Part shown: piece after piece, positions 23,576 through 34,497 of the stretch
Numbering within the stretch: the first letter of the stretch is position 1
Layout of the letters: every line of letters begins with the position of its first letter
Assembly (NCBI GenBank): GCA_024811115.1
Contig: JAKOGH010000696.1
Coordinates: forward strand, 62,001-126,000
Reading direction: 5' to 3'
DNA length: 64,000 nucleotides
Source: Terana coerulea
Lineage: Eukaryota > Basidiomycota > Agaricomycetes > Polyporales > Phanerochaetaceae
Notes under the pieces: model-generated
What the model saw: only the letters and a program-made list of their open reading frames with translations
What the model was told of the DNA's origin: nothing
Databases searched by the model: none
Program-made: the position numbers and the translations under genes

Positions 23576-24130
23576 ATGCGCGGAATCGTAGAGCGTTATC
23601 TTTGACACCTTCATGATCGACTTTCCGGATTCGACGTAGTAGCATGGTGTGCGTGTGTTACAACTTACCGTGATAAGTATGCGAGAGTTAACATCACTGA
23701 ATGGTCAACTATCACCTGTCATCCGTCTTCACGGGCCCCGGTGTATGTCGTGGGCGTCTTTCCAGAAGTGTTGAAGCAGCTCATGCACGAAGTATACGAC
23801 GTCAGCACATATTCCGGACAGTGGCACAACATTGACCTTCTTCATATGGAATCTTGGCAGGTGGATGCCGAGCCCGTCAAGTCTACATCGGTGAGTTACC
23901 ACTTCCTGAATAGTGCCTCCGCCGCCTGTATTTAATGTGGTTACTGACTTCGTTCAATGTTAGATTGTGGCTAGTCATCGACGATGATGAAGCCACGGCG
24001 CCCGTATAGTGGTGTATGCCGCGACGACGTGCACATCCGGCAAAAACAACTCGGGATGAGCGTCATTCACCTTCACGTCCACCACTCCCGATGCATGCAG
24101 CGCAAGACGTGCCTGAGGGAGGATGCATCG

Positions 24131-24138
24131 TATAAATA
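24131..24138 (+). promoter_or_regulatory. SDR6 TATA box
   Basis: TATAAATA, 82 bases before the SDR6 start, in a region colinear with the SDR4 promoter. Confidence 0.55.
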
Positions 24139-24219
24139 CGGGGCTGCCGACGTTTGTCGAGGTTCGTCAAGCTCACGCTCAAGTCGCCTCCACTCTCTCA
24201 GCTCCCAACTCTCTACCTA

Positions 24220-25469
24220 ATGGTGCAAGCTTCGTTTGTTCAAGGCATCATTTCGCAATGGGCAAAGCTGCCCCCGCCGCTGAAGGCCGATCTGGCAGGC
24301 AAGACTGTCGTGGTGACCGGGGCGAACACGGGTATCGGCCTGGAGCTGGCGAAGCACTTCGCGAAGCTGAAGCCCGCCAAGCTGGTCGTCGCGTGCAGAA
24401 GCGAAGAGAAAGGACGCGTCGCACTGGGAAGTAAGTCGTTCTCCAATTTTCTGGTGCTATGCTTTACGCAAGGCTGAAAATCCTCCTAGAAATTGCGCAG
24501 GCAAGCGCCGGATACGCTGCGCAGGTGCAGTTGATCGACCAGAGCGAGTTTAAGTCGGTGGTGGAGTTTGCACAGAGATTTGGGAACGAACCTATAGACA
24601 TTCTCGTCTTGAACGCTGCAGTCGAGCCGGCGGAGTATTCAGCGACGAAGGATGGTTGGGAGTCAGCGTGAGCGTTCTCGCGAGACACTTGCTCGGCATA
24701 CATAGCTCATGTGTCCACAGCCTGCAAGTGAATCATCTCTCGACGGCTCTTCTGGCGTTTCTCTTGTTGCCGAACATGGTCAAAGCGACAGAGCTGCATG
24801 CCACTATGGCTCGCCTTGTCCTTGTCAGCAGTGGGATGCATCATTTTGCGACGCTCCCCAGCGAGGACACTTGGGCTTCGCCCGGAATCATCAAGACTCT
24901 CGACAGTATTAGACAACAAAGGATATTATTCCGCTCCGCTACATGCAGACCAAATGTAAGGGCACTCTTCGATCTCGTCTCAACCCTGATTGACTCAGAT
25001 TGTCGACTTTTCTAGTGTTAAATATACTCTTCACTAAAGCCTTCACGAGCCATCTGCCCTACTCGACGCCGATCATCCCGAACACAGTCGATCCTGGCTT
25101 CTGCACGTCAGAGCTTCGACGCTCCATCCCCCTGGTGCGAAAGGTGGCCCTGAAGGCTTTGGAGGTTGTTCTCGCGCGTACGCCAGAGCAGGGTTCTCGT
25201 CAGCTAGCGTGGGCCGCCCTTGGCCCTGATGGGAAAGACGGGGAACACGTGCGCGCTCTCCGTGGCGCGTACGTGTATACCCAGGCCTTGCACGAGCCAA
25301 GTGACTTCGTGATGAGCAAGGAAGGTTACGAGGCTTCAGAGCATATTTGGGTACGTTTATTCACGCTTTATTTGAGTTTGCTCGCTAAAGGTCCCATTAG
25401 AATGAAACGATTGCCATCCTTGAAGAGGTTGCTCCCCAGGTTCGCACGATTGTCAACCAGTACTGCTGA
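24220..25469 (+). CDS. short-chain dehydrogenase, array copy 6 (one-base frame break)
   Basis: Duplicate of copy 4; about 342 residues read through. Exons: 24220-24430, 24490-24667, 24721-24955, 25016-25350, 25401-25469. TGANTGIG loop, LVLNAAVEPAE, catalytic Ser in VSSGMHHFA. The YxxxK segment (RYMQTK) is encoded at the end of exon 3, but only in the frame reached after adding one A to the AAA run at 24918-24920. Later exons are intact and finish VAPQVRTIVNQYC. In the cofactor half, Lys/Arg-rich LKPAKLVVACRSEEKG matches copy 4. If the A is a true loss, the protein would end before the catalytic Tyr. Confidence 0.85.
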
Positions 25470-25887
25470 AAGACACAGCGCGGCATTGGATACGCATACC
25501 CTACCAGATTATATTCATGTCCGCTATCTGCCAGAGGGACGTATTCAAAAACAGCTTGCAAGTGCGCCGAGTTCCTGGGCTCTGCCAGTATCCACGCGTT
25601 TACAAGTTGTGTTGTCCTCTGCGGAACAATCTATTTTTGGTCTTTCCAGTGGAGATCGTGGGCTTGTGTGGACGCGTCTCTCTTGGTTCGTTGATCTGAT
25701 GTTCATCAAACACTCAATGCAGATATAACATGTTTACGTCTTCCGGATTACAGCTGCAGAGTAAGCAATAGACACTCTGTGATTATAGTCAGCCGTTGAC
25801 ATATCATTCTTGCGTACATAGCCGCCTTACCGAGACATTCTCATCGACTGCACAAATGGAGAGCTCTAAGGTGCGATGAGCCAACGG

Positions 25888-25895
25888 TATAAAGG
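25888..25895 (+). promoter_or_regulatory. SDR7 TATA box
   Basis: TATAAAGG, 66 bases before the SDR7 start; the flanking 120 bases match the sequence before the chimeric remnant at 23217-23335. Confidence 0.6.
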
Positions 25896-25953
25896 CATGC
25901 GATGTAAGAGCGTGTCGTTATACAGGCCTATTTTACCCCATCTTGCCTTGGAA

Positions 25954-27218
25954 ATGTCCACCGCCAACTTACCCAGCACCATCGGCAGCCAATGGGCCTG
26001 GATGCCTCCACCGTTACTCGTTGACCTCACTGGCAAGACAGTGGCCGTGATAGGCGCGAACACTGGCATTGGCCTAGAGGCGGCGAAGCACTTCGCGAGG
26101 ATGCAGCCCGCTCGACTGATCCTTGGCTGCAGAAGCGAAGAGAGGGGTCGCAAAGCAGTTGAATGTGTGTACATCCCTTGTTAATCTTGTAATGAGTGCT
26201 TATAAGTCCTCTTTATTATTAGCGATCGCAGAGGAAACTGGCTATACCGCCGAATTGCAGCTGATTGAGCTGGGGAATTTTGCTTCCGTCCATGGCTTCG
26301 TTTCGGGACTTAACGACAGCCCAATTGACATTTTGGTGGCCAATGCTGCTATGTCTACGCTCGAGTACACTACGACGATTGATGGATGGGAAACCAAGTG
26401 AGTAGTTTCGTCAATATGCACATATTGAGGAAGTTGCTCACCAATATCCAGTCTACAAGTCAATCACCTCTCGATCTCGCTTCTGTCCATCCTGCTGCTA
26501 CCCAACCTGGTCACTGCTGCGGAACGCCATCGTTCCAACTCTCGGATTGTCATTGTCGGCAGCGGGCTCCATTTCCAAACCCGTTTCGGACATGACTTGG
26601 TATCCAGCGCCAACATCCTAAAGAAATTGAGTGAAGCGGAGCACTGTACTCCCGAAGTTATGGACAAGACTCGGTACCCCCACACGAAGCGTATGTCCCT
26701 ACTCCCTAGCATTAGCATCATATTTCCGTTGCTAACCTGAACCAATTTCAGTGCTCAATGTCTTCTTTGGGAGGGCTATTACAGACCATCTGAAGCCGTC
26801 AGTACCCGTAATACCTGTGGTCGTCGATCCTGGCTTCTGCTTTTCGGAGTTGCGGCGCTCGCTGCCTGCGGATCAGCAGGCCCAGATGAAAGCGATGGAT
26901 GCCACCATCGGAAGAACTGCAGAGCAGGGCGCTCGTCAGTTGATTTGGGCTGCAGTCGGGCCGGATGAGAACAGCGGCAAGCATGAGCTCCGTATGAGAG
27001 GCGCCTATGTGGACACGTTGGAGATACGCGAGCCTAGCAACTACGTGACCAGCACGGAGGGACGTGAGATCCAAGAAAGAATATGGGTAAGCACGGCATC
27101 TCATTAAAGCTGGTCTATCTCTCACATCTCGCAGCGCGAGACGCTGGATGCTTTACAGGACATCTCTCCTGCTGTCGGAGACATCATTGAACAGCACCAA
27201 GTTCCTCGGAGTCCGTGA
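25954..27218 (+). CDS. short-chain dehydrogenase, array copy 7 (divergent)
   Basis: Most divergent array member, 347 residues and uninterrupted. Exons: 25954-26164, 26223-26397, 26452-26690, 26752-27086, 27135-27218. The cofactor loop reads IGANTGIG instead of [11 protein letters not shown] motif in VANAAMST, catalytic Ser in VGSGLHFQ, YxxxK as RYPHTK. The usual [11 protein letters not shown] block is changed to AVGPDENSGKHE, and the C-terminus is five residues longer (VPRSP). Intron positions and phases are the same as in the other copies. Divergence with an open frame suggests selection for a different substrate. Confidence 0.88.
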
Positions 27219-27755
27219 TACTCACAGGCACTAGATGTGTAGCTGAGATGAGTTGAGCGACGGACAGGGTTGGAACGTAGATAAGAACCTTTTGTTATCC
27301 ATCTATATGGATAAGTCCGACGATTCCTGCATGATTCTTCTCGTGCAGAGTGACTGGGTGAAGGGGGTGGTGGGCGTTTCGAACAGGAGTGCCTGTTGAT
27401 GCGCCACAAAGCCTCTGCTAAATTAGGCCAACGGCGCATTCCGACGTCTTCCGGGCGCTTGTCACTTCATGTTCAAACCATGACTATGCAATACGGAATA
27501 CACGTCTACACAGCACACACGACCCAATAGCCCTGCAACGGATCGTGCATGCAAGATTATAAGTGCATTGCAAGTGCAGTGAACCCTCGAAAAGGAGGAG
27601 TTAGGGCAAATTGTACTGGTCGCCATGGCTCGGTTAAGTACTATGTCGCTCGGACAAGTCCCAGAAACGTGAGTTCAAGGCTTTCAAAGACGACTGAACT
27701 CGTTGAAATTTTTCCTTTTCTGTAGAAAGATTGATATGTGCTGTACAATCTACGT
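27219..27755. other. intergenic between convergent genes
   Basis: About 540 bases between SDR7 and the first SGNH esterase, which converge here. Holds GCGCCACAAAG at 27401-27411. No gene seen. Confidence 0.45.
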
Positions 27756-28954
27756 CTAACTGAACCACGTTGTGTACTGGTTCGACGATCGCTTGACAGC
27801 CGCGGCAATCGCCTTGCCAACATTCCTGTCGGTCTGCTCGGACGGATGGAGCTCATCGTACCTGTGGGTGTTACTCTTAGTATCCCTTCAGTCATTTACA
27901 ATGGATTGCACTCACCAGAAGTAGCTGTCCACAGCGGCGCCTGTCACGGTGGTGCAGTTTCCGGTTTTCGACGTATCCTCGTTCAGCTCAAAGACGCAAG
28001 AATGGATGGCGCCTGTCGTGTTTGGAGGGGCCGTGCCGTTGAGGAACTTGCTCGGGTTTGCAAGCATGTCTTCGAAAGAACTGGTGAGAATCGAAGACCC
28101 CTGTACAAGTGATCGTCCCGTTAACGAAGAGTTCAGTAGAAATGTTATTCAGAGCACGTACCGACATGTGCCCCGGGCAATGTAGGGGCAAGGATTTGCA
28201 AAAGCGCTCTGGACAAAGCGTTCCCGGCTTGCACCATTTCGTTCATGAAGACGCTCCATTCGGTCGTGTTCCGCTCGGCTGTCCAGTAGCGGTTTGGGTA
28301 GGAGTCAGCTGAATATAGGATGGTCTTCTGCAGCGGAATCATCTATGAGCGCAGAAAGTGAGTCGGTTTCCGTGCACTCGCTCATGACTGTGCTCACATT
28401 TTGGAACAGGAAGTTCCTGGCGCCGTTCTCGTACAGAGTCTTGACCCAGTTCACCGCACACGTCGTTGTGTTGACGATAGTGGCTCCCGAAGTGCCTTCA
28501 CCAACTATGAGTGAGTTCACCCCGACGTCGTTGGTGCCAATCCATAATGTGTATATCGTCTCATCGGGATCCAGACGACCCAGAGAGCCGTTCTTCTTCT
28601 CCATCAAGTACAGAGGCAGCTGAGTCTCGAAGAGAGAGGGGAATGGGCGGGAAGTGATGCTGTTGGAACACGTTGCTCCGGCACGTGCATACGGGAACAA
28701 CTTCAGTTGTCCGTCTTGGGCCGCGTAAATTGGCCACGAAATGCCTGCATCGCCCGTTATGACCTAACACGCATGCCAAGAGGTGAGTGTACTGCCCGTT
28801 TTTGACATAACCTAATAATGCTTCTCACCACGTCAGTGTAGGAATCACCGAATGTGACAAGATTCTTTATCTGCCCTGGCCGTGGGCCTGTAGTGGTAGC
28901 CGTCGATAGTACGGCGAGGGCGAGTGGTGCGAGCCAAGAAGAGAGGAGCTTCAT
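27756..28954 (-). CDS. secreted SGNH/GDSL esterase (CE16-like), copy A
   Basis: About 320 residues with an N-terminal signal peptide (KLLSSWLAPLALAVLS). SGNH blocks: block I FGDSYTDV with the nucleophile Ser, block III WIGTNDVG, and block V DELHPS with catalytic Asp and His. Matches fungal carbohydrate-esterase family 16/GDSL lipase proteins, which remove acetyl groups from plant polysaccharide oligomers; the precise substrate is not shown by sequence. Exons: 28829-28954, 28398-28763, 28162-28342, 27916-28100, 27756-27861. TATA (TATAAG) at 29001-29006, minus strand, 47 bases upstream. One extra base in the AAA run 28075-28077 shifts the frame in exon 4; beyond it homology to copy B resumes. 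Intron positions are identical to copy B. Confidence 0.87.
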
Positions 28955-30102
28955 TTTCGGCGCACACGATGACCGAGCATGGCCGGTAAGCCCACCGACT
29001 CTTATACCGCCTCGGCACCAGTCCAACGGTAGATCATGGGGTCAATAGGTGGCGGTATGCGCATCGTTTGAGCGGAATTTCACTACTACGACTTGCGCTG
29101 TGCCTGGCGGCATGTGATCGCGCTCGAATTAATAGGCGGTGATGCGTCCGACAAAACTCCTGCAGCCACTACAGAGCTCAGGTGAGTACGGGATGTCCAT
29201 CTGCATCCGCCGTCATTCAGGCTTTTTCGTCTTTGCGCTCTGCCCCGCATGCATGATGTTGATTTTCCTCAGCAGGTGATCTCCTACCACCGGACCGTCT
29301 TCACGTTCAAGGCGCACTTACATACGAGCGTGGTATTCCACCAAAGGGCTGAGATATGCCGATGAGGATAACGAGTGCATCATGGCGCGCTAGTGCGGAT
29401 CTGATGCGCTTGTGAGCTGATAAGGCAATCCCGACTTCTTCTAGGTTTTTTCGGACGTCGGTCGCTCTCCATGACAATGTTCAGTGTTCCTCTAAATTTG
29501 GAACGGGTGCGCAACAAGGCTTTGCGAACCTCACCACAGTCGTCCGATCGTACTGTTTCGCCTACGGCGCGCGATAAAGCTTGGATGCCTCAGATATGAC
29601 GCCGCAAAGTGGTTTCATCAGCAAAACCCTGGCGTCATTTCAAGGCTTGCAATTTATACTGGAGGATACATACCCTGCGAAGAGCAAGTGCTGTAAGCAC
29701 CCTTCACAATCTGCTCTATAATCACCATAGCCACATGAAGATGTCATAGCCGCGCCTATCGCATACGCGCTTCTGTCCTGATTTCATGAAGATCACCATC
29801 AGAGCGTATTTACCTTCCATTCCTGGACTTTGTTCTGCAGCCACTCCGTGAGTTCTGCCCTCTCCCTATTGTCGTAAACCTGGGACGTAGTCTGAATGTT
29901 GGCCACATAGAGTGCTAGCCTCCGCCGCCGCCGCCATAGCCTTCCACCCGTTTCCAAGCTGTTCCAAAAATGTGGGACAAAGAGCTGGAGGGTGTATATC
30001 TCGGCCGTGCATGCTCAAGCTGAGGCTCCCTCGCTTCTCATTCTCTTCTCTCTTCCTCACCTACAACACTCCCGGCTGCGTCTACACTAACTCTCTCTCA
30101 CC
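28955..30102. other. intergenic, divergent promoters
   Basis: About 1.15 kb between the minus-strand esterase and the plus-strand zinc-finger gene. The left end holds the esterase TATA box; the right end (30040-30100) is C/T-rich leader sequence. No gene seen. Confidence 0.45.
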
Positions 30103-31380
30103 ATGCCTGCAGTGCGCAAGGGATCGACAGCAGGAAACTCACTCGGTAGCCGGTCCGACAAGCAGCCGCGGGCTGCGCTCGTGAGGCGCGATGCATTCCG
30201 CGCAATGTGCGCCGAGGCCTTCCGGAGCCCTACCTGTCCAAAAGACCTTAGTCTGTCGTGGCTCATCCCACACGTCGACAGGTACAACACGAGTCAGGTA
30301 AGTCGTACATGAAAGGATTTACCCTTGTGCAACTTATGTATGTGGCCTACAGCTTCGCTGTGAACCCTGTCAGGAGGTCTTCAATCTGGCGGAGGAGTGT
30401 AACAGGTACCGACACGAGACCTCTGAAGGGCATAGAGTGAAATGCGCGAAGGCACTCAATACGGATGAGGATAACCTCAGGTTGCAAGCTTTTCTGTGCC
30501 ATGTTTGTGACAAGAAGTGAGTAGCATGCCTCTACCCATCATTGTAACGGGTGTTCTTACTATCCCGCCTAGATTCACTCGTGACGACACCCGCCATCGA
30601 CATGTCACGATATATCACAAAGATACACTCGATGAGGGAACTGCCGAAACAGAGCGACAAGCTGCTGGCGCATTCGTGAAGAACGCTCTCTCGATGCCCT
30701 ACTGCAGGCAGCCTACGTCTCCGTCCTCCCGCGACGCTTCCTCCATCTCAACATCACCAAGCCCCTTATTCTCCCCCTACTCCTCTGGCTCATCGGTCTC
30801 TCCTGCAAGCTCTTACCCTGGCACACCCCTCACGCCATGCTCAACTCAAGCGCAGTCTCCTTCATCGTCCACATGCACCTCAGTGCTCGTCGCTGCAACG
30901 CCATCGCTTGAGCTTTCATCTGGCTTCTATGGTCCTCTCGCTTTAAATTTCACTGATCTCAGCTCTGACGACGCGAACCTTGTGGCAACACTCACTGAGC
31001 TCTTCGTCAACGCCGGATTCGTCTACTCTCCGTCGCAGCAAGTCGCCCCTGCGTTACTGCCAGAAAGCCTGTGTGCAGGGCCGCTTTCGCCATTATCTCT
31101 CGGTTCAGATCCTACACCCTGCATGATGCAGCGTCTTCCGAGTTCCACATCCAGCGCCCAAGGCGCTTTCGATACTAGCTACACCCACTGGCATCGCGCA
31201 TCTCCCGGGATGCCACCCAGCATGGATATGTTGTTTGCACCACCTGCATACAATGCCTTGGGACTCTTCAGTATGCCTTGGGGAGCAGATGAAGCGCGAC
31301 GGAGCTGTTTGCCAGAAGGAGGGCTACCGAACCTTCCATCCTTTCACCGCTTGCCGCATTTCAGAGGATGCTCTCGTTAG
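30103..31380 (+). CDS. C2H2-type zinc-finger protein, probable transcription factor
   Basis: 388 residues in three exons: 30103-30297, 30353-30516, 30573-31380; uninterrupted. Two Cys2-His2-like fingers close to the N-terminus: LRCEPCQEVFN with downstream RYRHETSEGH (about residues 66-92), and FLCHVCDKKFTRDD with RHRHVTIYH (about 112-134). The second intron splits finger 2. The remaining 250 residues are Ser/Pro/Thr-rich (SPSPLFSPYSSGSSVSPASS), typical of an activation region, followed by an acidic TDLSSDDANLVATL stretch. No recognised orthologue. It lies between two paralogous SGNH esterases and could regulate them; that is positional inference only. Confidence 0.78.
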
Positions 31381-32055
31381 TTCTCCAGGCCTTGTACATT
31401 ATAGTATATTCTCCAGCTCTTGAGCTTAGTGGCATAGATCTCCGAATACTTCGTTCCCCTTTGAATGTAATCTTGTCCGGGAGTCCATATTACTTGAGTT
31501 TGTACTATTGGCGCGGCTCTCTTCATTTATTCCGAGCAATCACATATTCAACTACATGAGTGATCCCTTGAAATGATATTATTCGACCAGCGCACGGTTT
31601 TTGTAGATTAAGTACAAGCCCTAGGAACATGCGTGATGTGCGGCAGTCTGCGGCTGAATATTCGTTTCAGGAGGGCGGCGCTCAGCTGGGCCGGCGGCGA
31701 AGCCTCGGCTTGGGATCGGCCCGGCATTTGTCGCCGGACCAACGCCACGACGTTCCCCGCGTAAGGAAAGTCACCAAAGCTCCAACACGACCACCACCCA
31801 CGGATGTAACAGACCGCCCTTACATGCTCGCAGCTCTTATGGATTGCTACGTCCTCTCACACACTGCCAATATTACGGAAGCGTACGACTCAACAAACTG
31901 CAACGCCTTTGGGAAGACGACGAAGGATTTTTATGAAACAACTCTTGTTCCGCAACGCACACGGCTCTCCTACATCATGGCTGTGCTTTCCTACACTAGA
32001 CAACAAGGCTTAGGCGCTAATTGGACGGATACATGCGACCATGTGCGGCGACACT

Positions 32056-33240
32056 TCAGCTAAACCAGGTCGTGTACTGGTCCGACGTCCTCTTTGCGGC
32101 GGCGGCGATTGCTTTACCGACATTCCTATCCGTCTGCTGGGACGGGTGAAGCTCGTCCCACCTATGTCAACCATCAGCTGATTCTCGAATACAAGGGAGG
32201 CCAATGCGTACCAGAAGAAACTGTCCGTGGCGGAGCCTGTGGCTAAAGTGCAGTTCCCAGGATCAGACGTCGACTCGTTCACGGCAAGGATGCAGGAACT
32301 GATGGGCGTGTCGATATTCGGAGCAACGGTGCCATTGAGGAACTTGCCGGGGTCCGCGAGCATGTCTTCGAAGAACTGGTACGAGTCGAACAACCCTGAA
32401 GCAGGAATTCTTGTCACTGACTGCACTCTAGTGACGCACATCGAAGAAACACGTACCGACATGAGCCCCTGGCAAGCTCGGGGCCATGATCTGCAGAAGA
32501 GCTCGTGATAGCGCATTGCCAGCGTTGACCATCTCGGTCATGAAGATGCTCCACTCCGTCGTGTTTCTCTCGGCTGTCCAGAAGTGGCTCGGATACGAGT
32601 CGGCTCGGTATAACACGGTTCTTTGTAAGGGTATCATCTATGCGTATAATGTGGTGAGTATCCGTATTAATGAATGAGGTGAGGTTATTCTTACGTTCTG
32701 GAACAAGAAGTTCCTCGCGCCACTATCGTACAGCGTCTTGACCCAGTTGACTGCACAAGTCGTAGTGTTGACCACGGTAGCACCCGGTGTACCTTGTCCT
32801 ACCAATAAGGAGTTTGCCCCTACGTCGTTAGTACCAATCCAGAGTGTGTAGAGGGTCTCTTCTGGGTTCAGCTTGATCGAACCGTTCTTGATCTCGGTGA
32901 AGTAGAGCGGAAGCTGGCTCTCGAAGAGTGACGGAGCGGGTCTGAAGGTGATATTGTTGGAGCATGTCGCTCCCGACTTCGCGAATGGGAAGAGCTCGAA
33001 GTTTCCGTCCTGGGCAGCAAAAACTGGCCAGGCAGTGTTGCCTGGTCCATCACCTGTAGAGACCTGGACAGTGATTGTGAGTAGGCATCGTATTGGTAAC
33101 CGATACATAGTGCTTACAACATCTGTATAGGAGTCGCCGAACGTCACCAGGTTTTTGATTTGATTAGGTCCAGGACCTGTTGCGGCGAGCACCACAGAGG
33201 CCACGGAAGTCCACAGAGTAAACGAGAAGAGTGAAGGCAT
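32056..33240 (-). CDS. secreted SGNH/GDSL esterase (CE16-like), copy B
   Basis: Intact paralogue of copy A, 320 residues. Exons: 33118-33240, 32695-33063, 32457-32637, 32212-32395, 32056-32161. Signal peptide (SLFSFTLWTSVASVVLA), FGDSYTDV nucleophile block, WIGTNDVG block III, DELHPS block V; numerous NxT/NxS sites (for example NGT, NTT, NCT) fit a secreted glycoprotein. TATA (TATATAA on the minus strand) at 33300-33306, 60 bases upstream. Same five-exon structure and phases as copy A, so the pair arose by duplication, with a zinc-finger gene now between them. Likely acts on acetylated plant-wall oligosaccharides; inferred from family. Confidence 0.9.
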
Positions 33241-34497
33241 ACTAGGCGCGCTGTTGAGGTAAGTCCTTCACATGCGTATGCGTTAGCTTAAACATATCCT
33301 TATATACCATCGCGCAAGCCTCGAAGCCCTTACGATGATCATGAGTAACTTGTTGCATCACGTCTGCATTTCGGCAAGAGGAGTTCGTGCACAAGGCTGC
33401 AGTGCATGTGAGCGTGTTCTGTGCGAGAAGTTATCATGACTCCGAGTTCGCAGCAAGCTTCAATTCGATTGTAACCAAGGTGTGAGATATTCTACCTACT
33501 ATACACATTTCTTGACTATTCTTGCGCAGGGGTTGATACTTGATTGGTGTAGGCTATACAACTGGCTACCACCTGATCTACCCGCACACGTCCGCCTCTT
33601 CTTAGAAGAGTCACGGCAGAGTCACCGGACACTGGCTTCCTTATACTCAGCAGCACGTTCGAGCTCAGGTGTGGCAGAAGATGTAAGCATGTGAGGCCGT
33701 CAATAAGTATTATGAGCGAGAAGCTGACCGCGCTTCTTCCACTACCTTTCTGAACGGCAGATGTGTTACATACCAGCTGCTTCAATGAAACCTCTACGTA
33801 AGCCACGTCAGGTCGTCGAGCGGCCAGCCCGTTCAGACGCGAACGTCTGTGCTTGTCTATTTATGGGCGACCCAGAGACAGCGAGCCTGACGTGCCGTGC
33901 TTGATCTGACCGGGCGTGTGTTGGGTGCGCTCGCGAAGAAAAGGATGCAGAGAAGTAGTTGTTATAGGCTTGTATGCGCGTGAAAGAGTCACTGCACACA
34001 GAGTGGTACAGTCGTTGACTAGTCGTTTGTTACATGAGTTACTCCATGTCCACTTATCGAGGGCAGATCGTTCGGGACAGACAAGGACGGCGATAAACTT
34101 GGGCAACTCTCGCTCATCGTCGCTCTCGGCGCTCCCTCCCGTTGGTCGTGCGTTTGATATGGCCTAAGCGAGACGTCGAAGTCAAGCGAGCCGGAGTGCA
34201 CGAACGAGTGTCCAAGCGCACTGGAGAGCATTGAAGAGGTGGTGGTTGTCGGCCATCTGATACGCGGGCATGCTTCATCTGTGAGGAGACGACAGTGAAG
34301 GCGGTCTTGGAAGTGCCAGCATTGACGAAAATCCGCAATATTTGAGACGGAAGCTTGATGTCAACCGCACCCCAATGAAAGCGGAGGTATAGAGGCATTC
34401 ATCTTCAACTATTCTGATCATAATGTTACAATGTTTTGTATAATAGTCCTTTCCAAGTCCACTGACACGCACTGTCAACTACGCCCCCTCGCCACGC
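33241..34497. other. gene-free stretch
   Basis: About 1.25 kb. Only the esterase-B promoter (33300-33306) can be named. Short open frames here lack motifs or intron support. Confidence 0.4.

Larger units (their letters stand above)
23537..25895 (+). repeat. duplicated block B (remnant tail, SDR6, SDR7 promoter)
   Basis: Second copy of the 2.4-2.5 kb unit; see block A. Divergence is clearly higher in the non-coding parts than in the SDR4/SDR6 exons. Confidence 0.85.

Noticed and set aside
31629..32063. 144-residue open frame overlapping the 3' end of SGNH esterase B
   Set aside because: No motif, no intron support, and it is antisense to conserved esterase sequence at its end; best explained by chance.
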